Assembly (NCBI GenBank): GCA_963082975.1
Contig: OY720344.1
Coordinates: 28,927,172-28,991,171, forward strand
Length of the DNA: 64,000 nt
Origin: Labia minor
Lineage: Eukaryota > Arthropoda > Insecta > Dermaptera > Spongiphoridae
Direction of reading: 5' to 3'
Below are positions 22,649-34,835 of the stretch, piece by piece. Every line of letters starts with the position of its first letter. Positions within the stretch are counted from its first letter, which is position 1. A program made the translations under genes and the position numbers. Below the pieces are notes generated by a model. It was not told the origin of the DNA. It was given only the letters and a program-made list of their open reading frames with translations, and ran no database searches.

Positions 22649-23035
22649 TAGTACCTGGTTCACCGAGCCGACACTCGGTCATTAAAAACAATTATTCCTT
22701 ATTATCGGATTTGGCTGATAATATTAAAACCTGGTTCGCCGAGCCGCCGTACAAATTATTTAAAAGAACATAATTTTAAAAAAAAATAGTCATAAAACAT
22801 ACAGTCCTTAAACGTACGTGTTAATGCACTGAAGACAGAAAAGTATGGCCTGTGGATATAACATAATATATATATCTATATATATATATATCATAATTTG
22901 ATTTATATTTATAATATTTTGTATTTAAGGAAGCGCTGTCTGGTGTAGTTGCTGACGTCATTTAAATTTCCTATTTTAAATTAAGAAAAAACTAATAAAG
23001 ATGATTTTTCTGAAACCAACACAGATCGATTTTTC
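22649..23035 (-). mobile_element. Divergent family-B-like HINE remnant with doubled terminus
   Basis: The right part (about 22930-23030) matches family B (GACGTCAT, then AAAAAACTAATAAAGATGAT). The left end differs: a terminus-like module ACCTGGTTCACCGAGCCG appears twice (22652-22670 and 22730-22747). It looks like a related subfamily with a duplicated 3' end. Confidence 0.5.
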
Positions 23036-23100
23036 TTTATAAAAATTATCTATGGTGTGAATTTCAATATTTCAAAAAATATTTCAAAAATACAAATATA

Positions 23101-23103
<3 letters not shown>

Positions 23104-23150
<47 letters not shown>
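23104..23150. repeat. TA microsatellite
   Basis: Uninterrupted TA dinucleotide run of about 47 bp. Confidence 0.9.
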
Positions 23151-23154
<4 letters not shown>

Positions 23155-23279
23155 TTTTACTATTATAATAAGATAAGATAAATAATTTTATACATTCAAT
23201 TTGTTTTAAAATTATCCTTTCCTTTATGGAAATTCAAATAATTATTTAAAAGATTTTATTCTCCTCAAATTCGTTTATT

Positions 23280-23490
23280 TATTTATTGTAGTTTGGTCCG
23301 GTGGGGTTCCTTTACAATCACTCCAATAGTATTTTTAAATTTTCTTTGATCAAGTACTTCGATACAGGGCATCAAGCGATCTCGGGAGAATTGAAATTAG
23401 ATTAAATTTAATTATTTATTATAGTCTAGACCTGTATGATCTCTTTAAAGCCACTCCAATAGTTTTATTATTTATTTTATTAATTTTTTT
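23280..23490. repeat. Degenerate direct repeat
   Basis: The motif CACTCCAATAGT recurs at about 23319 and 23452 in similar context (Gtctagacc/Gtttggtcc, then a CTTTA). Probably two copies of an old short repeat. Confidence 0.35.
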
Positions 23491-23516
23491 GTTTGTTTAT
23501 TATTTATATTTATACT

Positions 23517-23905
23517 AGGGGAGCAGGAAATAGCGCATCCAACAGCAAACCAGGAGTCCAATGTTCGAGGCCAAAAAATTAATTTAAAGAAAATTGTTCC
23601 CCATGAGTAGCGGGTGGACCTATTCTATGATCCCGATAGAGATAGGTCCACTTCAGGGAAGCAACCCTGCTCACGCAAGCCACGACTTTTCCTCCCTTCC
23701 AATTGAGGAAGTCGTGTCCCAAACCCTAATCAAATCCAAAATCCCATCAATTCAAGAAATCCTTCAAGTATCCCCTCCACACCCACACACCCACACACAC
23801 ACCCCGGCATCAGTCGTTCAAGTCGGTTGGAGGTTTCTTCGAGTTCGCATGGACCCTTGGAGGCTGTCTTTAGCAGACCCGCAAGGGACAAATTCTAGGA
23901 AGAAG
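23517..23905 (+). mobile_element. Possible tRNA-derived SINE
   Basis: A GC-richer segment of about 390 bp. Near its start it has an A-box-like TAGCGCATCC (23531) and a B-box-like TGTTCGAGGCC (23562), but they lie only about 31 bp apart. It has a CCACACACAC run at about 23780-23802 and ends in an AAGAAGAAGAT tail. The long plus frame across it (23594-23947) is low-complexity and probably not a gene. Confidence 0.3.
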
Positions 23906-23947
23906 AAGATTTATATTTATACTATTTATTTAATTTTATCCATGTAA

Positions 23948-25199
23948 TTGATGACGGCAATCTGTAAGTGAGGCGTTAATGTCCTGAGTTGCTGGTTAAT
24001 TTCTAATTATAATAATAATTATAACAATAATAATTCAAATTTTCGATATTTTCAATTCTAAAAAATAAATATTTTTCTATGCGTTAATTATTATTCGATG
24101 ATTTATAAATACCTTTTTAATTAATTTTAAAGATTTTTATTTATTTTTTTATATAACTTAAGAATAACAAAAAAAACATAGGTATAAAAAATCGACCTCT
24201 CCTTTGTTGGATTCACCAAAGGATGATTCATACCTGCGAACCCATAATTTGTCACCATTGTTTGTATTACCTAATCGCTGATGTTATTTTATCACCCGGC
24301 ATTTGCATCTATCAATTAAGTGCCGACTTATCCCTCATAGATAGACAAATAACAGACATAAAAAATTCTAAATGTATATTTTGATTCTTAAGTCATTAAA
24401 TAGAAAAAATATCCAGAGAGATAATTATAAAAAAAAAATTAAAGGAAATGCTTTACAAATACAGTTTATATATATACCGGAAATACAGGATATAACCAAA
24501 ACCCTCAAATGTATAATATAAATTGGACAGTTTTGGAAGAAGGGATTTTACAAACCCAAATATCCAAACCTATTGAGCACGATTCTAGCGGACTCATATT
24601 TAACTCTGCTTAAAAAATAAACAAACATAAACTAAAACAAATTTGCTTATCTTTCAAATAAACTAAATTTCAAACCCAATAATTTTCTTTTTTCTGTATA
24701 AATCTTAAATTTGTTTTAGTTTGTTTAGATTGGTATGTATATATTTGATTTTGATTTGAGATCCAATTAGTTAATTTGTTTTTACTATGCAACACTAGAT
24801 AGAAGTTTGTTTATTCTAGTTAATATTGATCTTTATTTTGGTTGGCTACGATGTCATAAAAAGGATTAGTTCATTTTCTCGTGTCATTAAGGATAAATCC
24901 ATGCTTTTTCTAAAAGGGAATTTTCTTACATGGATTTAAGTTGATCTAGCATAACATATACGTGTATCATGTAATAGGTTGCTCGAAAAATTATTAGATT
25001 TTTTACATTCTAAAATTTAATTGAATTTTTTTCATCTAAATTAATATTTAAGCTATTTTGTCAATAAATATTTTGACAACTGATTTATCAAGTTTTGAAA
25101 TGAAAAAAAAATTACTTGATTTCGCACTCTACTAGTTTTTGTTGTTCTATCAAATATAGAAACCAAAAGGATCATTTTTGGTTTATTTTACTTTTTTAT
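23948..25199. other. AT-rich non-coding DNA
   Basis: About 1.25 kb with no gene, RNA or repeat that I can support. Confidence 0.45.
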
Positions 25200-25476
25200 T
25201 AGAATTATTAAATCGAGAAGGCTACGATGGGCAGGGCACTTGGCTAGAATGGGAGAGGAAAGAATGGTGAAAAATATATTGGTGGGGAGACAGAATGGGA
25301 AACGCCCGCTTGGAAGACCAAGGACGCGGTGGGTGGATAATGTAGGAAGGGACGTGAGAGAGATGGGAGAGGATAGGGATTAGAGGGTTGTGGCTCGGAA
25401 TAGGGATACTTGGAGAAGTGAGGTTGCTGCGACCAAGAACTTTCGAGTTCCGTAGAGCCACAGATAGATAGATATA
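25200..25476 (+). mobile_element. LINE 3' end
   Basis: Encodes the C-terminal end of a non-LTR retrotransposon polyprotein: RRLRWAGHLARMGEERMVK, then NGKRPLGRPRTRWVDNVGRD, then ARNRDTWRSEVAATK. It ends in a GATA-type simple-repeat tail (CAGATAGATAGATATA), as some LINE clades do. It is a 5'-truncated copy with stops. The same family occurs at 61458-61896. Confidence 0.8.
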
Positions 25477-25537
25477 ACAAAATAATCTTATATGTATGCG
25501 AAAAATGTTTGGACAAACTTGCTAGAAACAAAACAAA

Positions 25538-26192
25538 ATAAGTTGACCTGTGGCCAGGTCCGAACCGACCGACGGTTTGAAATAAATTAATTTCCAGCTA
25601 CAGAAACAATTTCAAATAATTTTAATATATCTATTAATGTAATAAAAAACAGATATGGATAGAACATAAATATTTTTAATTTTATTTTATTTATAATATA
25701 TAGATATGTAAGACCAGGCTGTGACGTCATGAATGGCTGGATGACGTCATATAATTTTAAATTAAGAAAAAACTAATAAAGATGATTTTTCTCGAGGATA
25801 AAACCAATACAAAGTGAATGATTCGTGATGATATGTAAAAAATCTCCTCATGTGAAATTTGGTGTGAAAATAACCCTTCCCTTCCTATCGTCGATCGCTA
25901 ATACTACCACTTCCGGTTTCCGGATTTGCACCGAAAGTTGATCAATTCATCCTAATGATACATTAAGTAAATATACCAAATTTCATCAAAATCCGTTGAG
26001 CCGTTCAGGCTGTACACATCTATACGGACGGACGGACAGACATCATGCTAAAAATACTTTTTTCTGTTAAGAAAATGCATGATTCGTGGAGATATATAAA
26101 AATCTCCACATGTGAAATTTGGTGTGAAAACAATACCTCCCTTACTATCGTCGGTCGGTAAAACAATATCTCTCTTACTATCGTCGGTCGGT
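25538..26192 (-). mobile_element. Family B HINE-like element, copy B2
   Basis: Reverse-oriented full-length copy. The 3' hairpin and AAGTTGACCTG tail are at the left, CCGACCGACGG follows, and the 5' end CGTCGGTCGGT is at 26149-26159. The 5' terminus is present twice in tandem (second copy ending 26192), a 33-bp duplication. Contains the GGAC microsatellite and both internal hairpin repeats. Confidence 0.78.
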
Positions 26193-27683
26193 AAAAATAT
26201 GTTCGGGAAGTTTTATGAACAAAATTCTGAAAGAGCAGTTAAAGCTAATGAAGAGAATTTAAAGAAATATCTTAACGCAAATTATCAAATAGCAACTAGT
26301 TAAATCGATGAAAGATTTAATTTTGGTTGTTCAATATCAATTTAAATTCAAAATTCGACATACCATAAGTATATAAAATTTATAAAATTCCACCCCAATA
26401 ATTAAATCATTTATTGCTGTTGGTTTAAAAATATTTATTTCCTTACAGAAAACCTGAAAAATAACTTTAAAATGTATTTTTGCTTTTGACCTTACAAACT
26501 TGCTACCCTTGGTATACTAATATTTTACAAAAGCTATTTGAGATTTTGGTTTCCCCTTGTAGGTTATTAGCCTGAGAGACTGAATCAATCCCTTTATATC
26601 TCTTGAATCCTGATTCCAAAGATTATTTGATATCCCCTCCAGCAAATCCAATCCTTTGGCTTTAGAAATAAATAGCTTATCATTTTCCCTTGCGCTGTTT
26701 CATTATATCATGTTTTTTTTATCTACATTATATTTTATGAACTAAGAAATCAAAAGAAAAAAAAATTAAAATATAAATTTCATATAAATAAATATTTTTT
26801 TAATTTGAATTTTAAATTAAAGGATAATCTTCAATCAACTTCGCATTTAATATAAATATTTAAAAAAATAATTTAAATTCTAATAATTGAACTTTTTTTA
26901 ACATTATTAATTAAATAATATATATAATAGGTATCACATTATTTTCTGAATTATCTTATTCATTGATTTTTTTTAACAAAGGATTGAATAATATATTAAA
27001 TTAGGAAATCACATTGAAATTATTAATAGAAAAAGCAAAATTGTTCCTATCATAAGGGGTGTTGAGACCATAAAATGTAAACCATAATTTTTAATAGGTA
27101 TTTAAACGAGATAGCAAATCGTTCACTATGTTAGTGGTATTAACATAACAATATTGAATTACTACTGATAGTAAAAAGTAGTAAATATAACTCAACCAGT
27201 AATTTATTATCTACAGTGACAAAAAAATAATAATCATATAGAATTCATAATATTTAAAATTTCTAAAATATTTATATTGTTTTAATACTGCATGATAATT
27301 TTATCCAAAAATAATAAAGAATTTTCTTAGATGTAAACTTAAATGACAAATAATTAATTTTAGACTCTCACTGCAAGAATATTAAAAAAAACATGTATGT
27401 TGATATTAATTAATAAACGAAATATTTTTTGTAATTCTTTTTCCTTTCATTCTCTAACGGGATTATAATTGCACTGCTGATGGTTAATACATATTCATCT
27501 TATTTGTAGTCAACTCTTAAAATTTAAATTCCAGTCCATTTGGAAGTAGATTCATACACCTATAATTAACTTTCCTTGTAAAAATGTTTTTCATCTTCGT
27601 CATTTCTTATATTAAAAAAAATACTTTTTCTCTTTTTAAATTTGTCTTGATTTTAATGAAATATTTATTTATGGTTCATTTTT
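26193..27683. other. AT-rich non-coding DNA
   Basis: About 1.5 kb. A slightly more complex part is at about 26500-26700. No gene or named repeat seen. Confidence 0.45.
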
Positions 27684-28040
27684 ACCGACCGACGATAGTA
27701 AGGGAGGTATTGTTTTCACACCAAATTTCACATGTGGAGATTTTTACATATCTCCACGAATCATGCACTTTGTATTGGTTTTATCCTCGTGAAAATCATC
27801 TTCATTAGTTTTTTCTTAATTTAAAATTATCTGACGTCACCCAGCCGCTCATGACGTCACAGCCAGCTCCTACTTATATATTTTAAATAAAATAAAATTA
27901 AAAATATTTATGTTAAATCCATATCTGTTTTTATTGCATTAATAGATACATTTAAATTATTTGAAATTGTTTCTGTAGCTGGAAATTAATTTATTTCAAA
28001 CCGTCGGTCGGTTCTGCGCCTCGCCACAGGTCAACTTATT
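27684..28040 (+). mobile_element. Family B HINE-like element, copy B3 (internally deleted)
   Basis: Both ends are present: ACCGACCGACG at the left, and CGTCGGTCGGT plus the CAACTTATT tail at the right. The microsatellite core and one of the two internal direct repeats are missing. This is what a deletion between those repeats would leave. Confidence 0.78.
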
Positions 28041-28486
28041 TAAAATGAATTAAATGGATTCTAGGTATAATAAGATTCTCTTTTTTCAAACAATTCTAAA
28101 CTAATGGTAAATATTATTTTTTAGTAAGAAGAGAAAATTGAAAATTTCAGAAGAAAGAAAATAAAAATTAATCAACACCTCTTTTATTTAAATTATTGAT
28201 AGCTTTTCGGACGCAAGTTTCTTTCTTCTAAGGTAAAATAGTCAATTAATTATATAACTTTTTAATGATTAGTTTTCAGATAAATATTAAAAATTGATCA
28301 AAAATATCTAATTTTTCTCTTTTTTATTGTTTATCTAAATGGCCTATATATATTATACTGTAACATATATTATTATTAGTCGAATCCGTTGCGAATGGTG
28401 TTTGCAATTTAAGTTTAAACCGGATTTGTAACTAACTTCATAATGTTACAGAAATCACATACATACATACATACATACGACGTAAA

Positions 28487-29104
28487 CAGTGCCGCCCTAA
28501 CCACAGGGCTAAATGGGCTATAGCCCCAGGGCGCAAGCCTTTTGAGGCGGCAATTTTTTATTTGCGATATAGTAAAAATTTATTTTTCATTTTATTAGTT
28601 TTTACTTATTTTTAAATTAAAACCCTTCTTAAAATATTAAACTGATTTTTATTTCTTTCAAATGTGCTGAAAAACGATAGATAGAGAAGGGCAACGCGAA
28701 ATAGGAGTAACACCCTACCGATCGTACTTTTGTTTCAGTCGCATTTGAACTGTCGGAGCCATTCGGACCTGTACTGGAGTTAATATAAGACCACCAATCA
28801 TATAATAGTTCCGATCAAGTTCTAAGGATTAGACTAAAAATTGATCGGAACTGTCATTTTTGAGATAATTCCCTCAAATCTGGGTAAACATTTATACCCA
28901 TCTTTTAAATAAGTGACTTTAAAGAAAAGTTACAATAAAGATAACAGTTTATTATAAAAGTAATAAATAGTTTTTTTCTAGTTCTGACACTTTTGTTTTG
29001 TATAACTTTTCCGACTCCCATTTGCCATTCTGTGTATTTTCTTAGGAAGAAGGGCGCATTATTTTTAGTAGCCCATGGGCGCCGAATTCCTTAAGATGGC
29101 CCTG
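28487..29104. mobile_element. hAT-type MITE
   Basis: 618 bp running from CAGTGCCGCCCTAA to a right end that reads CAGGGCCATCTTAA in reverse. It is flanked by a near-perfect 8-bp target duplication, GACGTAAA and GACGGAAA. A CATA microsatellite lies just left of it. No coding frame, so it is non-autonomous. Confidence 0.7.
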
Positions 29105-29888
29105 GACGGAAATTATATTTATTAGATTCTTATGACTGGAGGTTTCTTAGAATTTAGGTATAAGGACTTAATGTAATTGAATTCAAAGTTATTATTTATA
29201 TTATAAAAGAAATTCTCAATATTGAAGCCAATTTAATATTTAAATAATTTGCAGAACATTAATTTATATCATATACATATATGATATAAATTATATATCA
29301 ATTATATATTTAGTGTGAGTATAAGATTGTTTAAAATTAATTTGTGCAACAATTTTAAAAAAATTTTGATTTTTTAAAGAAAACTTATTATTAATGATTA
29401 AAAAATGGAGTCTTTTTATAGAGAAAATTACTTATGCTTTTGTTTTATTTTATGAAATTAATTCATCTTTCTTTTAATAGGTAGTATTAATAATTATTTT
29501 ATTTTTATAGAGACAAATTATACAGTAATATGAAAAGTTATATATCATCATTCTTTTAGGATTATCTTTCACACTGACTTGGGTGGATTTTCCTCTTGCC
29601 ATCCTCCCTTGGGATCTCCTTCTAAGTCATATTTTACTGTCTCAAACCCCAGAGCACTTATAATGATGCTAGAGGAAAAATAAACAAAGGCAAAACGACT
29701 GGGCGGTCCCCCCCCCCCCTTATCCACCACAAAACTCGAGAAGCCTCTTAATTCAAATTATGACCGATTTGTTATTTATTTAGAAAAATGTTTTAATTAA
29801 ATTCCTTGAACCTGTTTGTTTGTGACATTAGCGGACTAATATTTGATTTCTACAATGTTAAAAAACATTTTTTTTTATTTTATATATA
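29105..29888. other. Non-coding DNA with poly-C tract
   Basis: AT-rich except for about 29560-29760, which is more complex and contains a run of C at about 29707-29719. No supported gene. Confidence 0.4.
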
Positions 29889-29930
29889 GTGAAGTATCTC
29901 CACTCGACTATCTCGCAAATTTGAATTGGA
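29889..29930 (-). mobile_element. Family A terminal scrap, copy A2
   Basis: About 40 bp holding only the hairpin end and the ACTATCTCGC repeat of family A, with no body. Confidence 0.55.
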
Positions 29931-30982
29931 TATGATCAAGCTTTTTTCTATATTTGAAAATTAATTAAAATTTTATTCTACCCGATAATATGCGATTTAA
30001 GAGTTTTAACATAATTTTCACTGATAACATTTTATTGAAAGAAGAAGGCATTCAAATAATGATAATATTATTTTGATTTTTTCAACTTAAATAAAACCTT
30101 TACCTTCATTTTTAAGTAATTATGACTCGATTTGATGATATATATCAGAGATATGCTAAGATGAAGTCATTGAGTGCCTCATTCCAATTTTTCATAAATT
30201 TGAAGAGCCAGATTGTAACAAAGTTATAACATAAATTCAAGTTTAGATTAAAATGGATGCATTTTTTAGGTAAATATTAAATATATAAGAATACGTTTAA
30301 GAAAATAAATTTAAAAAGAGAGAAAATTCATAATAATAATTATTTAATAATTTTTATAAAAGTCTTTATCTGTAGTTAAAAGTGTAGCAAAATTTCTAGA
30401 TATAGATAGAAAGGAAATAAATAGAAAATAAAATTAAAAAAAACACTTAAATAATAAAATAAATATTCGTGTAACAAGTTTAATGAATAAAATTCAGTAA
30501 TAATAAAAAAATGGATGGAAACAGCAGTTAACTTAATAAACATGCACATTCGTCCATCATTGTTATATAGGATTTGATTTTTTTTATAAAAAATATGAAA
30601 TAATTGATTTTAAAATTTTATTATAGATGGATATATTTTAAGGGGATAAATTTGAAACATATTGTAGTTTGTTACTTATAAATTGTTGTGTGAATTATAA
30701 GCACATTTTTAATACCATCCCTTCTTCAAATATAAGTGAATTTGTATTTTAATAAAATATTTCTACTAATTATATATTCCTTTTAAATAATTATGTATGA
30801 TGTTAAAGTTTTGTTAAAGTTTTATATTCATAAATAGAGTAATTTATATATAGATAAGGGTGAAAATAATTTTCTATTTATAAACTAATATTTTAATATA
30901 TTAAGTAAATTAAAATTAAACTTAAAAGGATGAATCTTCATTATATTTTTTATTAGACATTTGTTTAAGTTGATTTATATAT
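29931..30982. other. AT-rich non-coding DNA
   Basis: About 1 kb with nothing recognised. Confidence 0.45.
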
Positions 30983-31560
30983 CGGGGGCCTCTAAATCTA
31001 AATGAATATGGGAGTTTTAACGCTTTATAATATTTAGTACATTAAACTTATAATGATAAAATGAAAGAGCAACTAAAACAGTTTTACCAAGAACCTTAAA
31101 AGTGTTCAATGTGAGCACCATTTATTACACGTCACATATCAAGTCTATAATCGAGTTCTTCTCAAATGTTGATCAGTGTGTTTTCAGTATTTGTTGTAAC
31201 AGCTGCTACAATCCTGTTTCTTAAATCAGGGAGGTCTGCTGGTAGAGGAGGCACATACACGCGATTCTTAATGAAACCTCAAAGGTAGAAACATGGCATC
31301 TGGTCGGGTGAACGTGGAGTCCATGCATATCAAGCTTTGTCGTTTGACCCTATGCGCCCAATGCAGCGGTCGGATACAGTGGCGTTTAACCAACAAAAAG
31401 AAAAACCCATAAACTTTCCGGGATACGGCACAAAAAAGATTCATTTTAGGTGAAACTGTTTGAGTTGCTCTTTCATGTGACATATCATTGATCACTGTAA
31501 GTTTAATATACTAAATATTAAAAAGCGTTAAAACTCTCATATTCATTTAGAAACACCCCG
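30983..31560 (-). mobile_element. Mariner/Tc1-superfamily element with long inverted ends, internally deleted
   Basis: 578 bp. The first and last 90 or more bp are imperfect inverted repeats (AATGAATATGGGAGTTTTAA at the left, its complement at the right), ending CGGGG/CCCCG in a TA-rich target. The minus strand encodes a transposase C terminus: TPRSPDQMPCFYL, PPLPADLPDLRNRIVAAV and RVINGAHIEHF. The catalytic core is missing. Confidence 0.75.
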
Positions 31561-32771
31561 TATATATAATATTTACTTTATGCGCATTTCGGTTGTACAC
31601 CATCATCATAAACTTTTTTCTTAAGATTTTAATTATAGAAAATGTTTAGTTATTTACAGATTCACACTAATAATCTACTTTTTATTATCTCAATTATATT
31701 GAGAAAAAGAAATAGAATTATTATGAAACATTTAAGAAAAGGTGAATAAATAGCTATTCAGGGATAAAATAAAGGGGAAAAACCTAGGAATTGATTTTTT
31801 AACTAAGAAAATGTAAATTATGTTCTGTCCACGCTTATCATAATCATTTATCATTCTTTAGCATATATATTAAGTATTATATACAAGTGTCACAAAGGGC
31901 CAACATATCTTGCGACTCAAACTAGATTTTTTTATTTTTTTGTTAACTTAATGTCCTCCGTGACGCCACATGTTTTGTTGTTGTGGGTTCCATATAAAGA
32001 ATGCTTAATGTTAAACAATGTTTGGTAGGCTACTTTCAGTGAAAATGCTCTTCAGGCGTCAGTCTCGTAGAAAAACAAAAAGGTCTGAAAGGTTAAGGGA
32101 TGGAGCTGGAGGAGGGTGAGAGGATGGTCATGATGGCCAGACAGCTCTTTTCAAATATGATCCCCAGGCGGACATTCGCCAGCCACTTTAATGTATTCTA
32201 AGCAGAAACGAAATATAATCGGCGCCAGCCAAGCTTAATAATTTTAAATTTAAATTTTTTTTTTCCAAGTTTAAATGGACTTTGTGTTTGGTTTGAAGAA
32301 CGTCGGTCGAAAATCCCGATTAAATATTATTTTTCAATTATAGTATTATCAAAGTTTTATCAAAGTAAATTTATAGGATATGATCCCTTTTGCATATTTT
32401 TATCCTTTATTTAAATTTAATGAAAGCACTTTTATTTAATCAGTGAATTAGTTATTAATTTTTTATCAAATTCAAAAAATAAAAAAAAAATAAAAAATAA
32501 GTTACTGGTAGTCTGATTGTGTCTATAATTATATTTTCATCACGCTAGGAAACCCGAATGAGATTTAATTTTGAAATTTTAGAAAAACAAGATTAAAAAA
32601 TCCGATCGCTAGAAGTTGAGATTTTTCTCCAAACTTTATTTTTAATATTAATTTGAAGAAGATTTCTATTGAGAATTAAAATTGAATAAATTAGAAATTA
32701 AAATAAATAAATATATTTGACATAAAGTTTATAATTGTAATATATTATACAAAAATAATATTTGATAAATA
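31561..32771. other. Non-coding DNA
   Basis: AT-rich, with a more complex patch at about 31940-32230 (for example GGTCATGATGGCCAGACAGC). No open frame or RNA gene supported. Confidence 0.4.
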
Positions 32772-33393
32772 AATAAGTTGACCTGTGGCCAGGTCCGAAC
32801 CGACCGACTGTTTGAAATAAATTAATTTCCAGCTACAGAAACAATTTCAAATAATTTTAATATATCTATTAATGTAATAAAAACAGATATGGATACATAA
32901 ATAATAAATATAAACATTTTTAATTTTATTTTATTTATAATATATATGCAAGACCAGGCTGTGACGTCATGAATGGCTGGATGACGTCATATAATTTTAA
33001 ATCAAGAAAAAACTAATAAATATGATTTTTCTCGAGGATAAAACAATACAAAGTGCATGATTCGTGGTGATATATAAAAAAATCTCCTTTGGTGTGAAAA
33101 TAACCCTTTCCTTCCTATCGTCGATCGCTAATACTACCACTTCCGGTTTCCGGAATTGCACCAAAAGTTGATCAATTCATCCCACTGATGCATTAAGTAA
33201 ATATACCAAATTTCATCAAAATCGGTTGAGCCGTTCAGGCTGTACACATCTATACGGACGGACGGACGGACAGACATCATGCTAAAAATACTTTTTTCTG
33301 TTTAGAAAATGCATGATTCGTGGAGATATGTAAAAATCTCCACATGTGAAATTTGGTGTGAAAACAATACCTCCCTTACTATCGTCGGTCGGT
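32772..33393 (-). mobile_element. Family B HINE-like element, copy B4
   Basis: Reverse-oriented, nearly full length. The left tail and hairpin begin AAGTTGACCTG and the right end is CGTCGGTCGGT. A GGAC microsatellite is at about 33255-33274. Closely collinear with B2 but without its doubled 5' end. Confidence 0.78.
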
Positions 33394-33711
33394 AAAAATT
33401 AAAAAATAAATAAAGTTCGTTGGGAGGTGAAGAAAATGAATTTATCTAATTTGAAAAAAAAAGAATTATATTATTATTATTATATATTTTTTGATTTTAA
33501 TGAGTTTTAAACAAAAGTTGAAAAAAATTAAATAAAAAATCTTTTTAAATTATCTCTTGTTTAGTTTACTTTCATTTTAATGTTTATTAATTTATTAATA
33601 AATTAAATAGATTGTAATTTATTTAACTTTGAATTTTTTTATTTATCTAAAAATTAAATAATGAAATTTAAAAGAGAAATGATATTAAAATATAAATTAA
33701 AGCATAAAAAC

Positions 33712-33750
<39 letters not shown>

Positions 33751-34281
33751 AATATATAAGTATCCATGTAGCGAAGATAACTTTAGATGTAATATAAATT
33801 TGTTTAAGCTTATTGTTTGATTAAACAAATAACGGAATTGAGAAAAGTGTATTGTTTATGAAGGAACCCTCTTCCTAGATGTGCTAACAACGGACGGGAG
33901 GATCCAAATGATGTAATTTAAAGACAATAGTCTAATTAAAATTTCAGTGGTTTCATTCGAAAGAATTGAGCAGCTTCTCTAAAATACCCTCCTCTTTAAA
34001 AAATATCATTTTCCTGGCATAGTTCAATTTCCTCACATATCTAATAAAAGTAAATGAGAAGTTATTTTCTAACATTGATCAAAGTGAAATAAATACTTTA
34101 AGATTCGTTCTCTCCTATTTGATTAATTTTAATAAATTAAATGAAATTATTCGAATTTTGAAATTAAATTATTTTATAAGAGATAAATATTATATCATAT
34201 ATAATTCAATCACAATATAAGTATAGTGATGATAACAAAATGGCGGAGTAAGAAATTTATTCAAAACATGAAACTTTTTTT
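33394..34281. other. AT-rich non-coding DNA
   Basis: Includes a TA/CATA run at about 33710-33760. No gene recognised. Confidence 0.45.
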
Positions 34282-34804
34282 ACTATTTCGCTAGAGATAG
34301 TATTTTGAATGTCGAAATTTTGATGTTTTTATATGTTTTAAATGCTCCTAAGTCATTTTCACTAAGGTTGAAAAAAAATGTCTGTGTAGGTATGTATGTA
34401 GACAAGATTACGCAAAAACGGATTGAACTAGAATAATGAAATTTGGTACACGGGTATTATTCAAAATTAGTAGTTTTCATTCAACTTTTGAGAAATATAG
34501 CTGATTCGGAAGAGGACCATTACCTACCACGTTTACATTTTTTTCTTCAAACAGTTCGTAAAAATAAATTTATATGTTTGATAGTTTTTCACATGATTAA
34601 AAATTGTATAATTCTGCTAGATACAGAATTTCAGCTTGATTGTATCGTTGAAAGTACAGGAATTATTTTTACTTTCCCGCATACTTCGTATAAGGGAAGT
34701 ATTGGATATCGTCAAAAATTTCGACTTCGAGATTTCGATAGATCTTGACGTTTTAGACCTCCCTGAGTCGGAAAATACCATTTTTCGAATTATGTCTGTG
34801 TGTG

Positions 34805-34835
<31 letters not shown>

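Noticed and set aside
23594-23947. 117-codon plus-strand frame
   Set aside because: Low-complexity, with a CCACAC run translated as a His-Thr run and a tail of Ile/Tyr from AT sequence. It coincides with a SINE-like repeat rather than a gene.
25222-25531. Two overlapping minus-strand frames of 79 and 95 codons
   Set aside because: They are antisense to the LINE C-terminal coding sequence, which has clear family motifs on the plus strand.
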